This document shows, one piece after another, positions 7,591-15,373 of a stretch of 35,736 bases of DNA (positions are counted from its first letter, which is position 1; every line of letters starts with the position of its first letter). Source of the stretch: Planctomycetota bacterium (GTDB lineage Bacteria > Planctomycetota > UBA1135 > UBA2386); assembly GCA_028281765.1 (NCBI GenBank), contig JANQJF010000043.1:1-35736 (forward strand), in the 5' to 3' direction. The position numbers were made by a program, and so were the translations under genes. Under the pieces are notes generated by a model. It did not search any database. It was not told where the DNA came from and saw only the letters and a program-made list of their open reading frames with translations.

Positions 7591-9333
7591 CTACTTCTTG
7601 CCCGGCTCGATGAACGTGCCTCCGTTCTCTGCGGCGAGCCGCTTCATGAGTTCGGCGGCCGACATGTCATACGCCGGTGCCCCCAGTTCCTTGTTGCGTC
7701 CTTCGTCTTCCGGTCCGCCGACGAACACGGTGTTGATGCGTACGCGGCGCGTCTGATTGGCATCGCGGACGGCTTCGAGGATCTGCTCCGGCTCGATGAT
7801 GTCGCCGTACGACGGGGAGCCGTCGGCGAGGACGAAGATCTCGTCGACCCACGACTCGTAGCGGCTGCTCTTGTCGCTGATGGTCTTTAGGCCGAGGCCG
7901 AGTTTGAGCCCGCCCCAGAGGTTCGTGCCGCCGCCGGCGGCGACGCCGTCGATGTACTTGTTGAACTTCTTCTTGTTGGCCTGGGTCGCGGCCACGAGCT
8001 TCGGCTTCCACTGTCCGGCCTTCGTGTGGAACCACACGAGCCCGAACGCGCCGTCACCCGCCATCTTGTCGATCGCGCCCTTCAGCTCGCGCTTCGCGAC
8101 TTCCATCTTGGCGAACTGCCGCCCACCTTTCTCCTCGTACGACGGCCAGTCCATGCTGCCCGAGTAGTCGACAATGAAGAGCACGTGGCTGCCGCGGACC
8201 GGGATGCCGAAGAACGTGCCGGTCGAGGTCTTGCCCTCGCCCTTCGCGGCCGAGCCGCTCGACTTGATTTCCACGGGCTTGAACTCGTCGTGGACGCGCT
8301 CCCACCAGCTGCGCCAGCCCTGGGGATCATCCATCGGGAAGTTCGCGCCGCTGAGCGACTTGAGAAGCTCGTGTGCGCGCATGCGCACCGTGCCCGCGAC
8401 CGAGCTGAGCTTGCCGTCCGACGCGTCGAAGTTCTCGAGCACGTTGATCATCGCCGGGACCGTGTCCGCGCTGCGGACGCGTTCGAGGTAGGCGATCGCG
8501 GCGTCGTCAACCTGCCAGCCGTGCTTGCCGAGCACGGTGATCGCCGTGCTGGTGGCGCGGCGCAGGTCCCGCTGCACGTCCCGGTTGCCCGCGGCCTCGG
8601 TCGCGGTTGTCAGTGCCTCGAGGCACGCGACGATCGCGCGCGGTTCGGTCTCCCGTCCGGTGTGGTCAGCGAGCATTTCGAGCGCGTTGACGTTCTTCGC
8701 GTTCCGCAGGCCCTTGGCCGAGGCGATGCGCATCGACACGTCCTTGGAAGCGAAGGCCTTCTTGAAGACCGGCCAGTCGCGTTCGTCCGACTTCAGGCCG
8801 AGCGCGCGCAGCGCGGCCCGGGACTTCGCGCCCTTCAGCGTCTCTGCGGTTGTGCGCAGGAACTCGTGGACGGGCAGCGTCCCCATCTTGCCGAGCGCCG
8901 CGATGCCGACACCTCGGACGAGTCCGGTGAGCTCCTCGGGAGCGTGCTTCTTGCCGTCGAGGCCGATGGCCGCGACTTCGAGCAGCACCTTGGCGGCTTC
9001 GACATCGCCGAGCTTCGCGACTTCGTCGCACAGTAGTCGAAGCTCCTTTTCGTTGTTGAACCGACCTTCTCGTCGCCTCCCGGTTCGGTCCAACCTCGAC
9101 GTGGGCACGAGACCGAACTTCACCGATGGGAAAAACTTCGGGTTCTGTGGCTTACCCCTGAAGCGGTCCAGGTCGACGAGATCGAGCTTCTTGCCGCGGT
9201 AGAGCTTGAGCCAGAGCTTGAGTGCTTTGACTTCGTCGCCGGCGGGGACGATCGACTCGGCGGTCGGCGACACCGGCGCCAGCGAGACCGCGGGCGCGGC
9301 GAACAGCGACGAAAGCAGAAGGGTTCGAAGCAT
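7591..9333 (-). CDS. secreted HEAT-repeat and von Willebrand A domain protein
   Basis: The ATG at 9333 is chosen because it starts a clear signal peptide (LLLSSLFAAPAVS); the upstream in-frame ATG at 9468 would add 45 Arg/Pro-rich residues. The protein has 580 residues. Residues about 90-330 are HEAT-like repeats of helical pairs (for example LVRGVGIAALGKMG and MRIASAKGLRNAKN). Residues about 380-570 form a VWA domain with the MIDAS motif DYSGS (Asp389) and a conserved later region (VLADGSPSYGDI), so metal-dependent ligand binding is likely. The chain ends in a short charged tail with no cell-wall anchor. Such HEAT-VWA proteins are frequent in Planctomycetota; their role is unknown. The upstream intergenic region is shared with the cobalamin riboswitch operon, which runs the other way. 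Confidence 0.85.
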   Translation of the reverse strand: MLRTLLLSSLFAAPAVSLAPVSPTAESIVPAGDEVKALKLWLKLYRGKKLDLVDLDRFRGKPQNPKFFPSVKFGLVPTSRLDRTGRRREGRFNNEKELRLLCDEVAKLGDVEAAKVLLEVAAIGLDGKKHAPEELTGLVRGVGIAALGKMGTLPVHEFLRTTAETLKGAKSRAALRALGLKSDERDWPVFKKAFASKDVSMRIASAKGLRNAKNVNALEMLADHTGRETEPRAIVACLEALTTATEAAGNRDVQRDLRRATSTAITVLGKHGWQVDDAAIAYLERVRSADTVPAMINVLENFDASDGKLSSVAGTVRMRAHELLKSLSGANFPMDDPQGWRSWWERVHDEFKPVEIKSSGSAAKGEGKTSTGTFFGIPVRGSHVLFIVDYSGSMDWPSYEEKGGRQFAKMEVAKRELKGAIDKMAGDGAFGLVWFHTKAGQWKPKLVAATQANKKKFNKYIDGVAAGGGTNLWGGLKLGLGLKTISDKSSRYESWVDEIFVLADGSPSYGDIIEPEQILEAVRDANQTRRVRINTVFVGGPEDEGRNKELGAPAYDMSAAELMKRLAAENGGTFIEPGKK

Positions 9334-9495
9334 CGGGGATTTGACGGTGAGGGGTGCAGGGGCAGCGTCAGGGGGACGAAGAGCGTAGGCCGTGACCTCC
9401 GGTTCTGCGAGGCCGGGTGTCCAGTTGCGCCGTATCGCCCGGCGTAATCCGCGCCTGGGGCGCTTCATCCGGCCCGGAATCCGTCCCGCTACGGG

Positions 9496-9524
9496 TCGAC
9501 TCGGACGGAGTCTCCGACTAGCCT
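9496..9524 (+). promoter_or_regulatory. putative promoter of the cobalamin operon
   Basis: TCGACT (9496-9501) and TAGCCT (9519-9524) are separated by 17 nt and match the -35 and -10 consensus at 4 of 6 positions each. Transcription would begin near 9531, right at the first stem of the riboswitch. Confidence 0.45.
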
Positions 9525-9530
9525 CCCGCC

Positions 9531-9675
9531 CTGCCCGGGTAACGGAAGTGAGGTGTGAATCCTCCGCGGACCCGCCGCTGTGAGCGCTGACGAAAACCGC
9601 GCGAAACCACTGGCCTGCGTGCCGGGAAGGTGTGGCAAGTAGAGCGATGCGCGAGCCAGAAGACGGCCCGGGTCA
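9531..9675 (+). ncRNA. cobalamin (AdoCbl/B12) riboswitch
   Basis: The conserved core is plain: GGAAGTGAGGTGTGAATCC (9544-9562), then GGACCCGCCGCTGTGAGC, AACCACTGG, CCGGGAAGG, and the B12 box GAGCCAGAAGAC (9653-9664). The flanking CCCGGG elements (9534-9539 and 9667-9672) can close the P1 stem. It lies just upstream of a predicted B12-salvage operon, which fits repression by cobalamin. The rest of the gap (9334-9530) holds the divergent promoter regions and no gene that I can see. Confidence 0.95.
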
Positions 9676-9688
9676 GGAACCAGAAACC

Positions 9689-9708
9689 GTCTCTCGAGGA
9701 ATGGAGAC
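9689..9708 (+). promoter_or_regulatory. possible expression platform hiding the ribosome binding site
   Basis: GTCTC (9689-9693) can pair with GAGAC (9704-9708), burying the GGAG (9703-9706) that would serve as ribosome binding site for the ATG at 9714. With the riboswitch just upstream this suggests translational control. The stem is only 5 bp, so this is a modest call. Confidence 0.4.
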
Positions 9709-9713
9709 CCCCG

Positions 9714-10430
9714 ATGTCGCCCGATGATCCGCGGTGTGGTGCCGCTGCCGCGTTCCCTTCGCATCCGTTGCTCCTGTCTTGGAGTAGCGGCAAGGACAGT
9801 CTGTGGGCTCTGCGCGTGCTCCGAGCCGCGGGGTGCGACGTGCGTGGCTTGATCACGTCCTGCAACGGCGAGAGCGAGCGCGTGGCCATGCACGGCGTGC
9901 GGCGTGAGCTCTTGGAGCTGCAGGCCGAGGCAGTCGGCCTTCCGCTGACGATCGTTGACCTGCCGTTTCCGTGCACCGACGAAGACTACGAGCAGCGCAT
10001 GGAGGCGGTGCTCGTGCTGGCGCGGGACGATGGCGCGCGTGGTGTCGCGTTCGGAGACCTCTTCTTGCAGGACGTGCGCGAGTTTCGTGAGAAGCAGCTC
10101 GCGCCGCTCGATCTCGAGCCATGCTTCCCCATCTGGGGACTCGACACGCGGCAGCTCGCGCTCGACATGGTCGATGCCGGCGTGCGCGCGGTGTTGACCT
10201 GCGTCGACCCGCGGCAGTGTCCACGCGAGCTCGCGGGTACCGAGTACGGAGCCGAGTTGTTCGCCGCGCTCCCGGACTCGGCGGACCCGTGCGGGGAGAA
10301 GGGCGAGTTCCACACGTTCGTCTACGATGGCCCCGGCTTCTCGCACCCCGTCGAGATTCATCGAGGCGAAGTCGTCGAGCGCGGCGGTTTTGTCTTCGCC
10401 GACCTGCTGACATCGGCGGTGAGCTCATGA
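9714..10430 (+). CDS. DUF71 (COG2102) ATP-pyrophosphatase, B12-salvage type
   Basis: The ATG at 9714 follows GGAG with 7 nt spacing; upstream in-frame codons fall inside the riboswitch, so the longer ORF is rejected. The protein has 238 residues. The PP-loop motif SWSSGKDS (22-29) binds ATP. The later GVAFGDLFLQDVREFREKQL segment and the C-terminal GEKGEFHTFVYDGP motif are hallmarks of DUF71. Eukaryal and archaeal members are diphthamide synthetases (Dph6), while comparative genomics has predicted a bacterial branch working in B12 salvage. The riboswitch and the adjoining BtuF-like gene place this copy in the B12 branch. The exact amidation or ligation it performs is not established. The next gene starts inside its stop codon (ATGA). 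Confidence 0.93.
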   Translation: MSPDDPRCGAAAAFPSHPLLLSWSSGKDSLWALRVLRAAGCDVRGLITSCNGESERVAMHGVRRELLELQAEAVGLPLTIVDLPFPCTDEDYEQRMEAVLVLARDDGARGVAFGDLFLQDVREFREKQLAPLDLEPCFPIWGLDTRQLALDMVDAGVRAVLTCVDPRQCPRELAGTEYGAELFAALPDSADPCGEKGEFHTFVYDGPGFSHPVEIHRGEVVERGGFVFADLLTSAVSS

Positions 10431-11389
10431 CCGAACCCCCACGCGTTGCGTCCCTGTTGCCGTCAGCCACGGAGATCGTCCGCCTCGTCGGCGACGCCGA
10501 ATGGCTCGTCGGGCGTTCTCATGAGTGCGATTTCCCGAGCGGGGTCGAGAGCGCGCCGGTGCTGACGCGACCGCGCCGTGCGCTGCCGCGTGCCAGCGGG
10601 GCCATCGATCGCGCGGTTCGTGAGATCGTCGAAGACGCACTCGCGGTCTACGAGGTCGATCTCGAGGAACTCCGGGCGGCGCGGCCCGACGTCGTCGTGA
10701 CGCAAGACCTGTGCGACGTGTGCGCCGTGTCGCTCGACGACGTGACCGCGGCGCTCCGCGAACTCGCTCGAGAAAACGTGCACGTCTGCAGTCTCAGCCC
10801 GAACCGTTTGCAGGACGTGTGGGACGACGTGCGGCGCGTCGGCCGAGCGCTCGGTCGCGAGGACGTGGCCCAGGCGGCGGCGCTGGAACTCGAGGAGCGC
10901 TGCATCGCGATCGCAGCACGCTCGGTCGAGCTCTCGCGGCCGTCCGTTCTGACGATCGAGTGGCTCGATCCGGTGATGATCGGTGGCACGTGGATGCCCG
11001 AGCTGGTGAGGTTGTCCGGTGGTGAGGCGCTCGTCACGACTCCCGGACAGCACGCGCCCACACTGGATCTCGAAGCCCTGCAGAAGCTCGATCCGGACGT
11101 CGTCTTGATCAAACCCTGCGGATTCGACCTCGATCGGACCTCCGAGGAACTCCCCTTGCTCGAGCGGCTGTTGCCCTGGTCGAGCTGGCGCGCGGTTGCG
11201 GAGGAGCGCGTCTATGTCGCCGACGGCAACGCGTTCTTCAACCGCCCCGGTCCTCGTCTCGTCGAATCGCTGGAAATCCTCGCCGCGGCGGTCCATCCGG
11301 AGCACTTTGCCGACTTCACCGAGAAGCACGCGGGTTCGTTCCGGCGACTCAAGCCCGACCTCGGTCTTGTCGATCCCCAAAGCCGATGA
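10427..11389 (+). CDS. BtuF-like cobalamin-binding protein without signal peptide
   Basis: The start at 10427 overlaps the DUF71 stop by 4 nt (ATGA). The protein has 320 residues. The N-terminus RVASLLPSATEIVRLVG followed by GRSHECDFP is typical of the BtuF-like periplasmic-binding fold, and two lobes connected by a long helix are suggested by the pattern (VVTQDLCDVCAVS ... LDLEALQKLDPDVVLIKPCG). No signal peptide is visible before this sequence, so the protein seems cytoplasmic, unlike classical BtuF which feeds the BtuCD importer. No BtuC or BtuD genes are present here. It may chaperone or sense corrinoid inside the cell, or be exported by a route that cannot be seen. Translationally coupled at both ends. 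Confidence 0.88.
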   Translation: MTEPPRVASLLPSATEIVRLVGDAEWLVGRSHECDFPSGVESAPVLTRPRRALPRASGAIDRAVREIVEDALAVYEVDLEELRAARPDVVVTQDLCDVCAVSLDDVTAALRELARENVHVCSLSPNRLQDVWDDVRRVGRALGREDVAQAAALELEERCIAIAARSVELSRPSVLTIEWLDPVMIGGTWMPELVRLSGGEALVTTPGQHAPTLDLEALQKLDPDVVLIKPCGFDLDRTSEELPLLERLLPWSSWRAVAEERVYVADGNAFFNRPGPRLVESLEILAAAVHPEHFADFTEKHAGSFRRLKPDLGLVDPQSR

Positions 11390-11730
11390 CCTCCGCACCC
11401 GACGACAAGAGCCTGTGTCCGATCTGCTGGCAGCCAACGGGCTGTACCAGCGGCGGTTCGGCGACGTGCCGATGCGCGACTGGCAGGGACGTTGCGGAGT
11501 TCCTGCCGCTGCTGACCCAGTGGGGTCTCGCGGATCGCTGTCTGTGCTATCGCTGCGCGACCGGTGAAGTGCCGTCGCCCTGCACGCGCGTCTGCCTGCT
11601 CGACGAGGTGGAACGGAAGTGCGGCGAATGCGGACGCACCGTCGACGAGATCATCTCGTGGATGGACTTCGACGTCGCGACCAAGGTGCACGTGCTGCGG
11701 CGCTTGCGCGGCCAGCAGCGACCCGAGTAG
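11386..11730 (+). CDS. Cys-rich CWC-like plus DUF1289 fusion protein
   Basis: 114 residues with 12 cysteines. The start overlaps the previous stop (ATGA). The N-terminal part (Cys11, 14, 20, 28, 30 and Cys52, 54, 57) resembles the cysteine-rich CWC family: CPIC at the start and CLCYRC at the end. The C-terminal part (SPCTRVCLLDE, Cys66, 70, then CGECGRTVDEI, Cys79, 82) matches DUF1289, a small four-cysteine domain likely to hold zinc or an Fe-S cluster. Third gene of the cobalamin operon, so it should be B12-repressed. The function is unknown; a metal- or redox-related role is inferred only from the cysteines. Confidence 0.85.
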   Translation: MTSAPDDKSLCPICWQPTGCTSGGSATCRCATGRDVAEFLPLLTQWGLADRCLCYRCATGEVPSPCTRVCLLDEVERKCGECGRTVDEIISWMDFDVATKVHVLRRLRGQQRPE

Positions 11731-11739
11731 AGCGGGACA

Positions 11740-13008
11740 CTAGTTCCACGCGTAAGCGGTCAGCGCGTCGAGTTCGCGCACGAATACCTGGTTGCCGTCG
11801 ACCGCGAGATGTGCCCACGTCTCGTGGTCGGTCAGTTCCATGTAGTCGATGACGCGATACACCTTCGGGTCGGCCGCGATGAGACGGAGTTCGCCGGCGT
11901 CCGACAGAGCGAGGATGCGATCACCCTGGGCGACCAGGGACCAGTAGGTGTCGCCAATATGCTCGGACGTCCAGGCGCTTTCACCGGTCGTGAGGTCGAC
12001 GCACGAGAAACGCTTGCTGCGGAGGTAGAGGTAGGCGTGGTTGCCGACGACGACGGGTGAGGTCATGTAGCCCTGCGCGCGGCTCGACCACTTCTCTTCG
12101 ACGGTGTAGCTCCCGGCTGCGTTCTTCAGGTCGAAGAAGTGGGCACGACCGCCGTAGGCCGACGTGAAGATGCCGCCTTCGTACGGGGTGGGGGTCAGGA
12201 TGTTCATGCCGCGGAACGTCCGGATGCGCACGTTCCAGAGCGCCTCGCCGCTCTCCGGGTCGACGCCGTAGAGCGCGTGGCGACCCTGCACGAGGAGCTG
12301 CTGCTTGTCGTCGAATTCGGCGACTACGGGTGAGGAGAACGCGCCGCTCTTCATCATGTCGCCCCCCTGCTGGTTCAGCGACCGCCAGTGGGACTCCCCT
12401 GTCTTCTTGTCGAGCTTGATCAGCCCCGCGCCCGTTTGGACGTAGACCGCGTCCCCGACGACGAGAGGCGAACAGACGAAGCCGAAGTCTTCGATCGGAG
12501 TGCCGTAGCGTTCGGTGAAGTCGACGTGCCAGACTTCCTCGCCCTTCACCGCGTCCAGGCACACAAGCACGTCGCGCATCCCGGCGACGTAGAGGTGGCC
12601 ATCGTCGAGGGCCGGCGTGGAGCGGATCCAGGATCCGTTGCGCTTCGCGAAGAACGGCACGGACATCGCGCCGCTCCAGCGATGGGTCCAGCGGACTTCC
12701 CCGGTCTCGCGATCGACGGCGTAGACGACCTCATCCTTCTTGTCGGCGGTTTCGGTCGTGTAGACCGTCTTGCCGTCGACGATCGGACCGGAGTAGCTCG
12801 GCTGCATCTCGATGCGCCAGAGACGCGTCAGCCGCGTGTCGTCCAGACGCTCCGGCCAGGCGGGTTCCGGACAGTGTCCGGTCCGATCGGGACCGCGCCA
12901 CTGGTTCCAAGTGCCTGGCATGATGAGGCTTACATCCTTGTCGGTGTCCTGGGCGAAGCCGTGAGAAGCCAGGGAGGCGGCCAGGAGTAGGAGGGTGGAA
13001 GCGCGCAT
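11740..13008 (-). CDS. secreted PQQ-like beta-propeller protein
   Basis: 422 residues. The N-terminus is a signal peptide (LLLLAASLASHGFAQ). The mature start includes WNQWRGPDRTG, common in planctomycete PQQ-like repeat proteins. At least six repeats of the PQQ/WD type follow, each with a pattern such as VYAVDRETGEVRW, LVCLDAVKGEEVW, LIKLDKKTGESHW or LYGVDPESGEALW. No PQQ-dehydrogenase catalytic residues can be assigned, so a structural or binding role is as likely as an enzymatic one. The SelL-like gene lies 51 nt upstream on the same strand and the two may share a transcript. Convergent with the cobalamin operon, 9 nt away. Confidence 0.9.
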   Translation of the reverse strand: MRASTLLLLAASLASHGFAQDTDKDVSLIMPGTWNQWRGPDRTGHCPEPAWPERLDDTRLTRLWRIEMQPSYSGPIVDGKTVYTTETADKKDEVVYAVDRETGEVRWTHRWSGAMSVPFFAKRNGSWIRSTPALDDGHLYVAGMRDVLVCLDAVKGEEVWHVDFTERYGTPIEDFGFVCSPLVVGDAVYVQTGAGLIKLDKKTGESHWRSLNQQGGDMMKSGAFSSPVVAEFDDKQQLLVQGRHALYGVDPESGEALWNVRIRTFRGMNILTPTPYEGGIFTSAYGGRAHFFDLKNAAGSYTVEEKWSSRAQGYMTSPVVVGNHAYLYLRSKRFSCVDLTTGESAWTSEHIGDTYWSLVAQGDRILALSDAGELRLIAADPKVYRVIDYMELTDHETWAHLAVDGNQVFVRELDALTAYAWN

Positions 13009-13059
13009 ACCGCTGCGTTCGTGTCGCCGCGGCGGCCGGATGCACTCGGCGGGGGCTTC

Positions 13060-13593
13060 TCAGGCGGTCGGCACCGGCAGCGCGGCTCGGACCTGATCGA
13101 AGTCGGGGTGGTCGCCCGCGTGCCGCGCTCGGTGACTCCAGAGGACCTCGCGGCCCCGCACGAGAAACACCCCGGGCATTCGCAGCGGATCCGCGCCCAT
13201 CCGTCCGATGAAGTGGCCGCGCAGCATCGCCAGGAATCCACGCCACCAGACGACCGGGCCGAACAGCTCCCAGAAGCCGCCGTGACCGAGTGCGAACTCG
13301 TCGTACAGTGCGCCGCTCGTGTCCGCGATGACGCGGGCGTTCGGCGCGTGCTTCGCGAAGAACGCGTCGCTGCGCTCGGGAGGGCTCTGGTGCACGAGGA
13401 TCAGGCCCGGATCCCCGTCGGAACTCGTCGCACGCAACGCGTCCGCAACGAGCTCCCGTGTGAAGATTCAACCGAGGTGCCGCAAGAACACGAGCAGCGT
13501 GGCCGAACTCCCGACCAGCTGACCGAGTTCGTGCACGTCGAGGTTGCGGCCGTTCAACTCCGCTCGCCAGGCGGCTCCGGAAATCGTCTCCAC
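13060..13593 (-). CDS. SelL-related peroxiredoxin-like selenoprotein (UGA-Sec at codon 42)
   Basis: Read from the GTG at 13593 through the TGA at 13470-13468, the frame gives 177 residues ending at 13060. Directly before the UGA stands LLVFLRHLG and after it IFTREL, the strand-loop-helix of the AhpC/TSA antioxidant family (PF13911, SelL-related redox proteins), where the position of the UGA is normally Cys or Sec. The second redox position of the usual UxxU/CxxC motif is Thr45 here. The C-terminal part (PGVFLVRGREVLWSHRARHAGD) is the usual end of the family. A 12-bp interrupted hairpin follows the UGA at SECIS distance. A gene caller would keep only the ATG at 13437 and lose the active site. 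The start is 4 nt past the lipocalin stop, suggesting coupling. No ribosome binding site is visible, so the start is the least certain part. Confidence 0.88.
13424..13452 (-). promoter_or_regulatory. putative bacterial SECIS hairpin, gene 13060-13593
   Basis: On the minus strand CTCGTTGC pairs with GCGACGAG (8 bp, one G-U). A GG bulge follows on the 5' side, then ACGC pairs with GCGT (4 bp) around the loop GTT. The loop begins 29 nt after the UGA, close to the 31 nt of the other candidate, and its first base is G, as SelB-binding loops usually have. Confidence 0.65.
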
Positions 13594-13597
13594 GGCT

Positions 13598-14158
13598 TCA
13601 GTCGCGCGCGGCGCGTGCGTTCGGGTGAGACGGGTCCGGCCAGCGATGGGGGACGCGTCGGAGGTCGGTCGTGTCGTAGCCCATCTCGACGAGCAGCTGG
13701 GTGAGTCGCGAGAGCTGCGCTTCGGTGATCGAGGGGCTGCGCGTCATGATCCAGGCGTAGTCGCGGGCCGAGCGCGCGATGATGGTCTCTTGGTAGTCCG
13801 GCGACAGGTGCGCGATCAGGTATTCCGCGGTGAATGGCCAGAAGAACTGCATGCCCCAGGTCGCGTTCGAGGCCTCGTCCTCCACGTAGCCGGTCGGCGT
13901 CAGCGTAACGAGAGGGGCATCGAAGCCGCCGTCGCGGAACGTGTACGTCGTCATGATCTGCCCGTCGGCGTGCAGTTCGTACGACTCCACGGCGTTATGG
14001 GCGTTCACTTCCGGACTCGCCGGAATATGCGCGTGCACGAACCACGGCCCCATGAACTGCGGCAGGTCGACCGAGCGCGCGGTGGCCAGAGGCGGATTCG
14101 ACGCGCAGCCGGCCAGCATCGTCGCGCAGGTCAGGATTGCGAACGCGGCGAGTCTCAT
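13598..14158 (-). CDS. lipocalin family lipoprotein (Blc-like)
   Basis: 186 residues. The lipobox LAGC puts the lipidated Cys at position 18. LPQFMGPWFVHAHIP corresponds to the lipocalin G-x-W motif in the first strand, and the later YAWIMTRSPSI and LTQLLVEMGYDTTDLRRV segments match the strand and C-terminal helix of Blc-type bacterial lipocalins. These outer-membrane lipoproteins bind fatty acids or lysophospholipids. The start overlaps the stop of the upstream methyltransferase by 4 nt (ATGA on the minus strand). Neighbours make membrane-lipid handling the likely role. Confidence 0.92.
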   Translation of the reverse strand: MRLAAFAILTCATMLAGCASNPPLATARSVDLPQFMGPWFVHAHIPASPEVNAHNAVESYELHADGQIMTTYTFRDGGFDAPLVTLTPTGYVEDEASNATWGMQFFWPFTAEYLIAHLSPDYQETIIARSARDYAWIMTRSPSITEAQLSRLTQLLVEMGYDTTDLRRVPHRWPDPSHPNARAARD

Positions 14159-15243
14159 GTGCTCATCGGCGCGACGTCACGCGACTGGTCGTGCTGCTTC
14201 GACTCGACGCGTGCCGGGACGCGCTTCTTGAAGAGGTAGTGCGACACGAACCAATCGGTGCCGTTGTTCCACTTCCACAGCTCCGAGCAGGCCATGAAGA
14301 AGACGCGCCAGTAGATCTCCATCTTGTTGGCCTCGGCTCCGTAGGTCTCGCGGAGGACCGGGCGCAGCGTCTCGATCTCGCGATCGAAGTTGCTCAGCCA
14401 CGCTTCGGCGGTCTTCGAGTAGTGCACACCGTTGACCCGCCAGTGGTCCTCGATCGCGACGTGATCCTGGAAGTAGAGCAGTAGCTGATCGGACGGCATC
14501 TGACCGCCCGTGAAGAAATAGCGGCCCATCCAGTTGTCCTCGCCCTCCGTCTCGAACGGGTAGGCGAACTCGCGGTGGGTGAAGATGTGGACGAACAGAA
14601 GTCCATCGTCGCGGAGCATCTTGGACACGCGCTCGAGTAAGGCGCGGTAGTTGCGCACGTGCTCGAACATCTCGACGGTGACGATGCGGTCGAATTCCTC
14701 GTCGAGCTCGAGCTTGTTCACGTCACACGTGATCACCTCGAGGTTCGTCAGGCCCGCGGCCCGGGCCCGGCCGTCGATGAACTCCTTCTGCGACGCCGAG
14801 TTCGAGACAGCCGTGAATCGCGAGTTTGGAAACTGCGCGGCGGCCCAGAGGCTGAACGAACCCCAGCCGCAGCCGAGATCCAACACTCTCTGGCCGTCCG
14901 CGAGACGGGCTCGCTCGCCGTAGCACTCGAGCATCGCGCGCTCGGCGTCGCCCAACGAGGTGATCCCGTCGCGCCACAGGCCCGAGCTGTACTTCAGGTG
15001 AGGGCCCAGCGCCTTCTCGTAGAGTGCGGCGGGCACCTCGTAGTGCTGCTCGTTCGCGGCGTCGGTCTCGATTGCGATTCGGCTGTCGCGGAGCGCTCGG
15101 ACCCAATCCATGTGCCGGCGCTGCTGGCCTTCGAGCGCCCCTTCGCTTTCGAGGCGGATGCGGTCCTTGAGGAGTCTTCGGATGCCGAAGCGGATCAAGA
15201 AGTCGGGGACCAAACCCCGGTCGAGGAACGTCGAGAAACCCAT
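14155..15243 (-). CDS. cyclopropane-fatty-acid-synthase-like methyltransferase (Cys to Ser variant)
   Basis: The ATG at 15243 gives 362 residues; the upstream in-frame ATG at 15339 adds 32 residues unlike the family and is rejected. The SAM-binding motif VLDLGCGWGSFSLW lies at about 120-133, and VEMFEHVRNY carries the Glu that helps hold bicarbonate in E. coli Cfa. The YSCxxW motif of Cfa is YSSGLW here: Ser87 replaces the active-site Cys. The second methyltransferase of this locus keeps the Cys. The protein lacks the long N-terminal domain of E. coli Cfa. It therefore probably methylates an unsaturated acyl chain, but whether it closes a cyclopropane ring is doubtful. It heads the minus-strand arm with the lipocalin and the SelL-like gene. 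Confidence 0.9.
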   Translation of the reverse strand: MGFSTFLDRGLVPDFLIRFGIRRLLKDRIRLESEGALEGQQRRHMDWVRALRDSRIAIETDAANEQHYEVPAALYEKALGPHLKYSSGLWRDGITSLGDAERAMLECYGERARLADGQRVLDLGCGWGSFSLWAAAQFPNSRFTAVSNSASQKEFIDGRARAAGLTNLEVITCDVNKLELDEEFDRIVTVEMFEHVRNYRALLERVSKMLRDDGLLFVHIFTHREFAYPFETEGEDNWMGRYFFTGGQMPSDQLLLYFQDHVAIEDHWRVNGVHYSKTAEAWLSNFDREIETLRPVLRETYGAEANKMEIYWRVFFMACSELWKWNNGTDWFVSHYLFKKRVPARVESKQHDQSRDVAPMST

Positions 15244-15373
15244 GTGGACCGTCTTGGGGATCGTTGTAGCTCGGATGCTTAGCGTCGCATCGCTCGGGTC
15301 CCCGAACCAATGGGGAACCGGCCGCTCATAGGCGCGCACATTGCCGTTAGGTTCGTGCTGCGTGAAATGACGG

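Noticed and set aside
13060..13437. A separate 125-residue gene starting at the ATG at 13437
   Set aside because: It would lack the active-site strand of its own family, which lies in frame just upstream beyond the TGA. The ATG falls in the predicted SECIS loop.
15244..15373. A ChrR/RpoE-type or BlaI-type control site between the two arms of the lipid locus
   Set aside because: The gap is short and I found no TGATC-type or palindromic element that fits a known regulator; only loose TA-rich hexamers such as TAGGTT.
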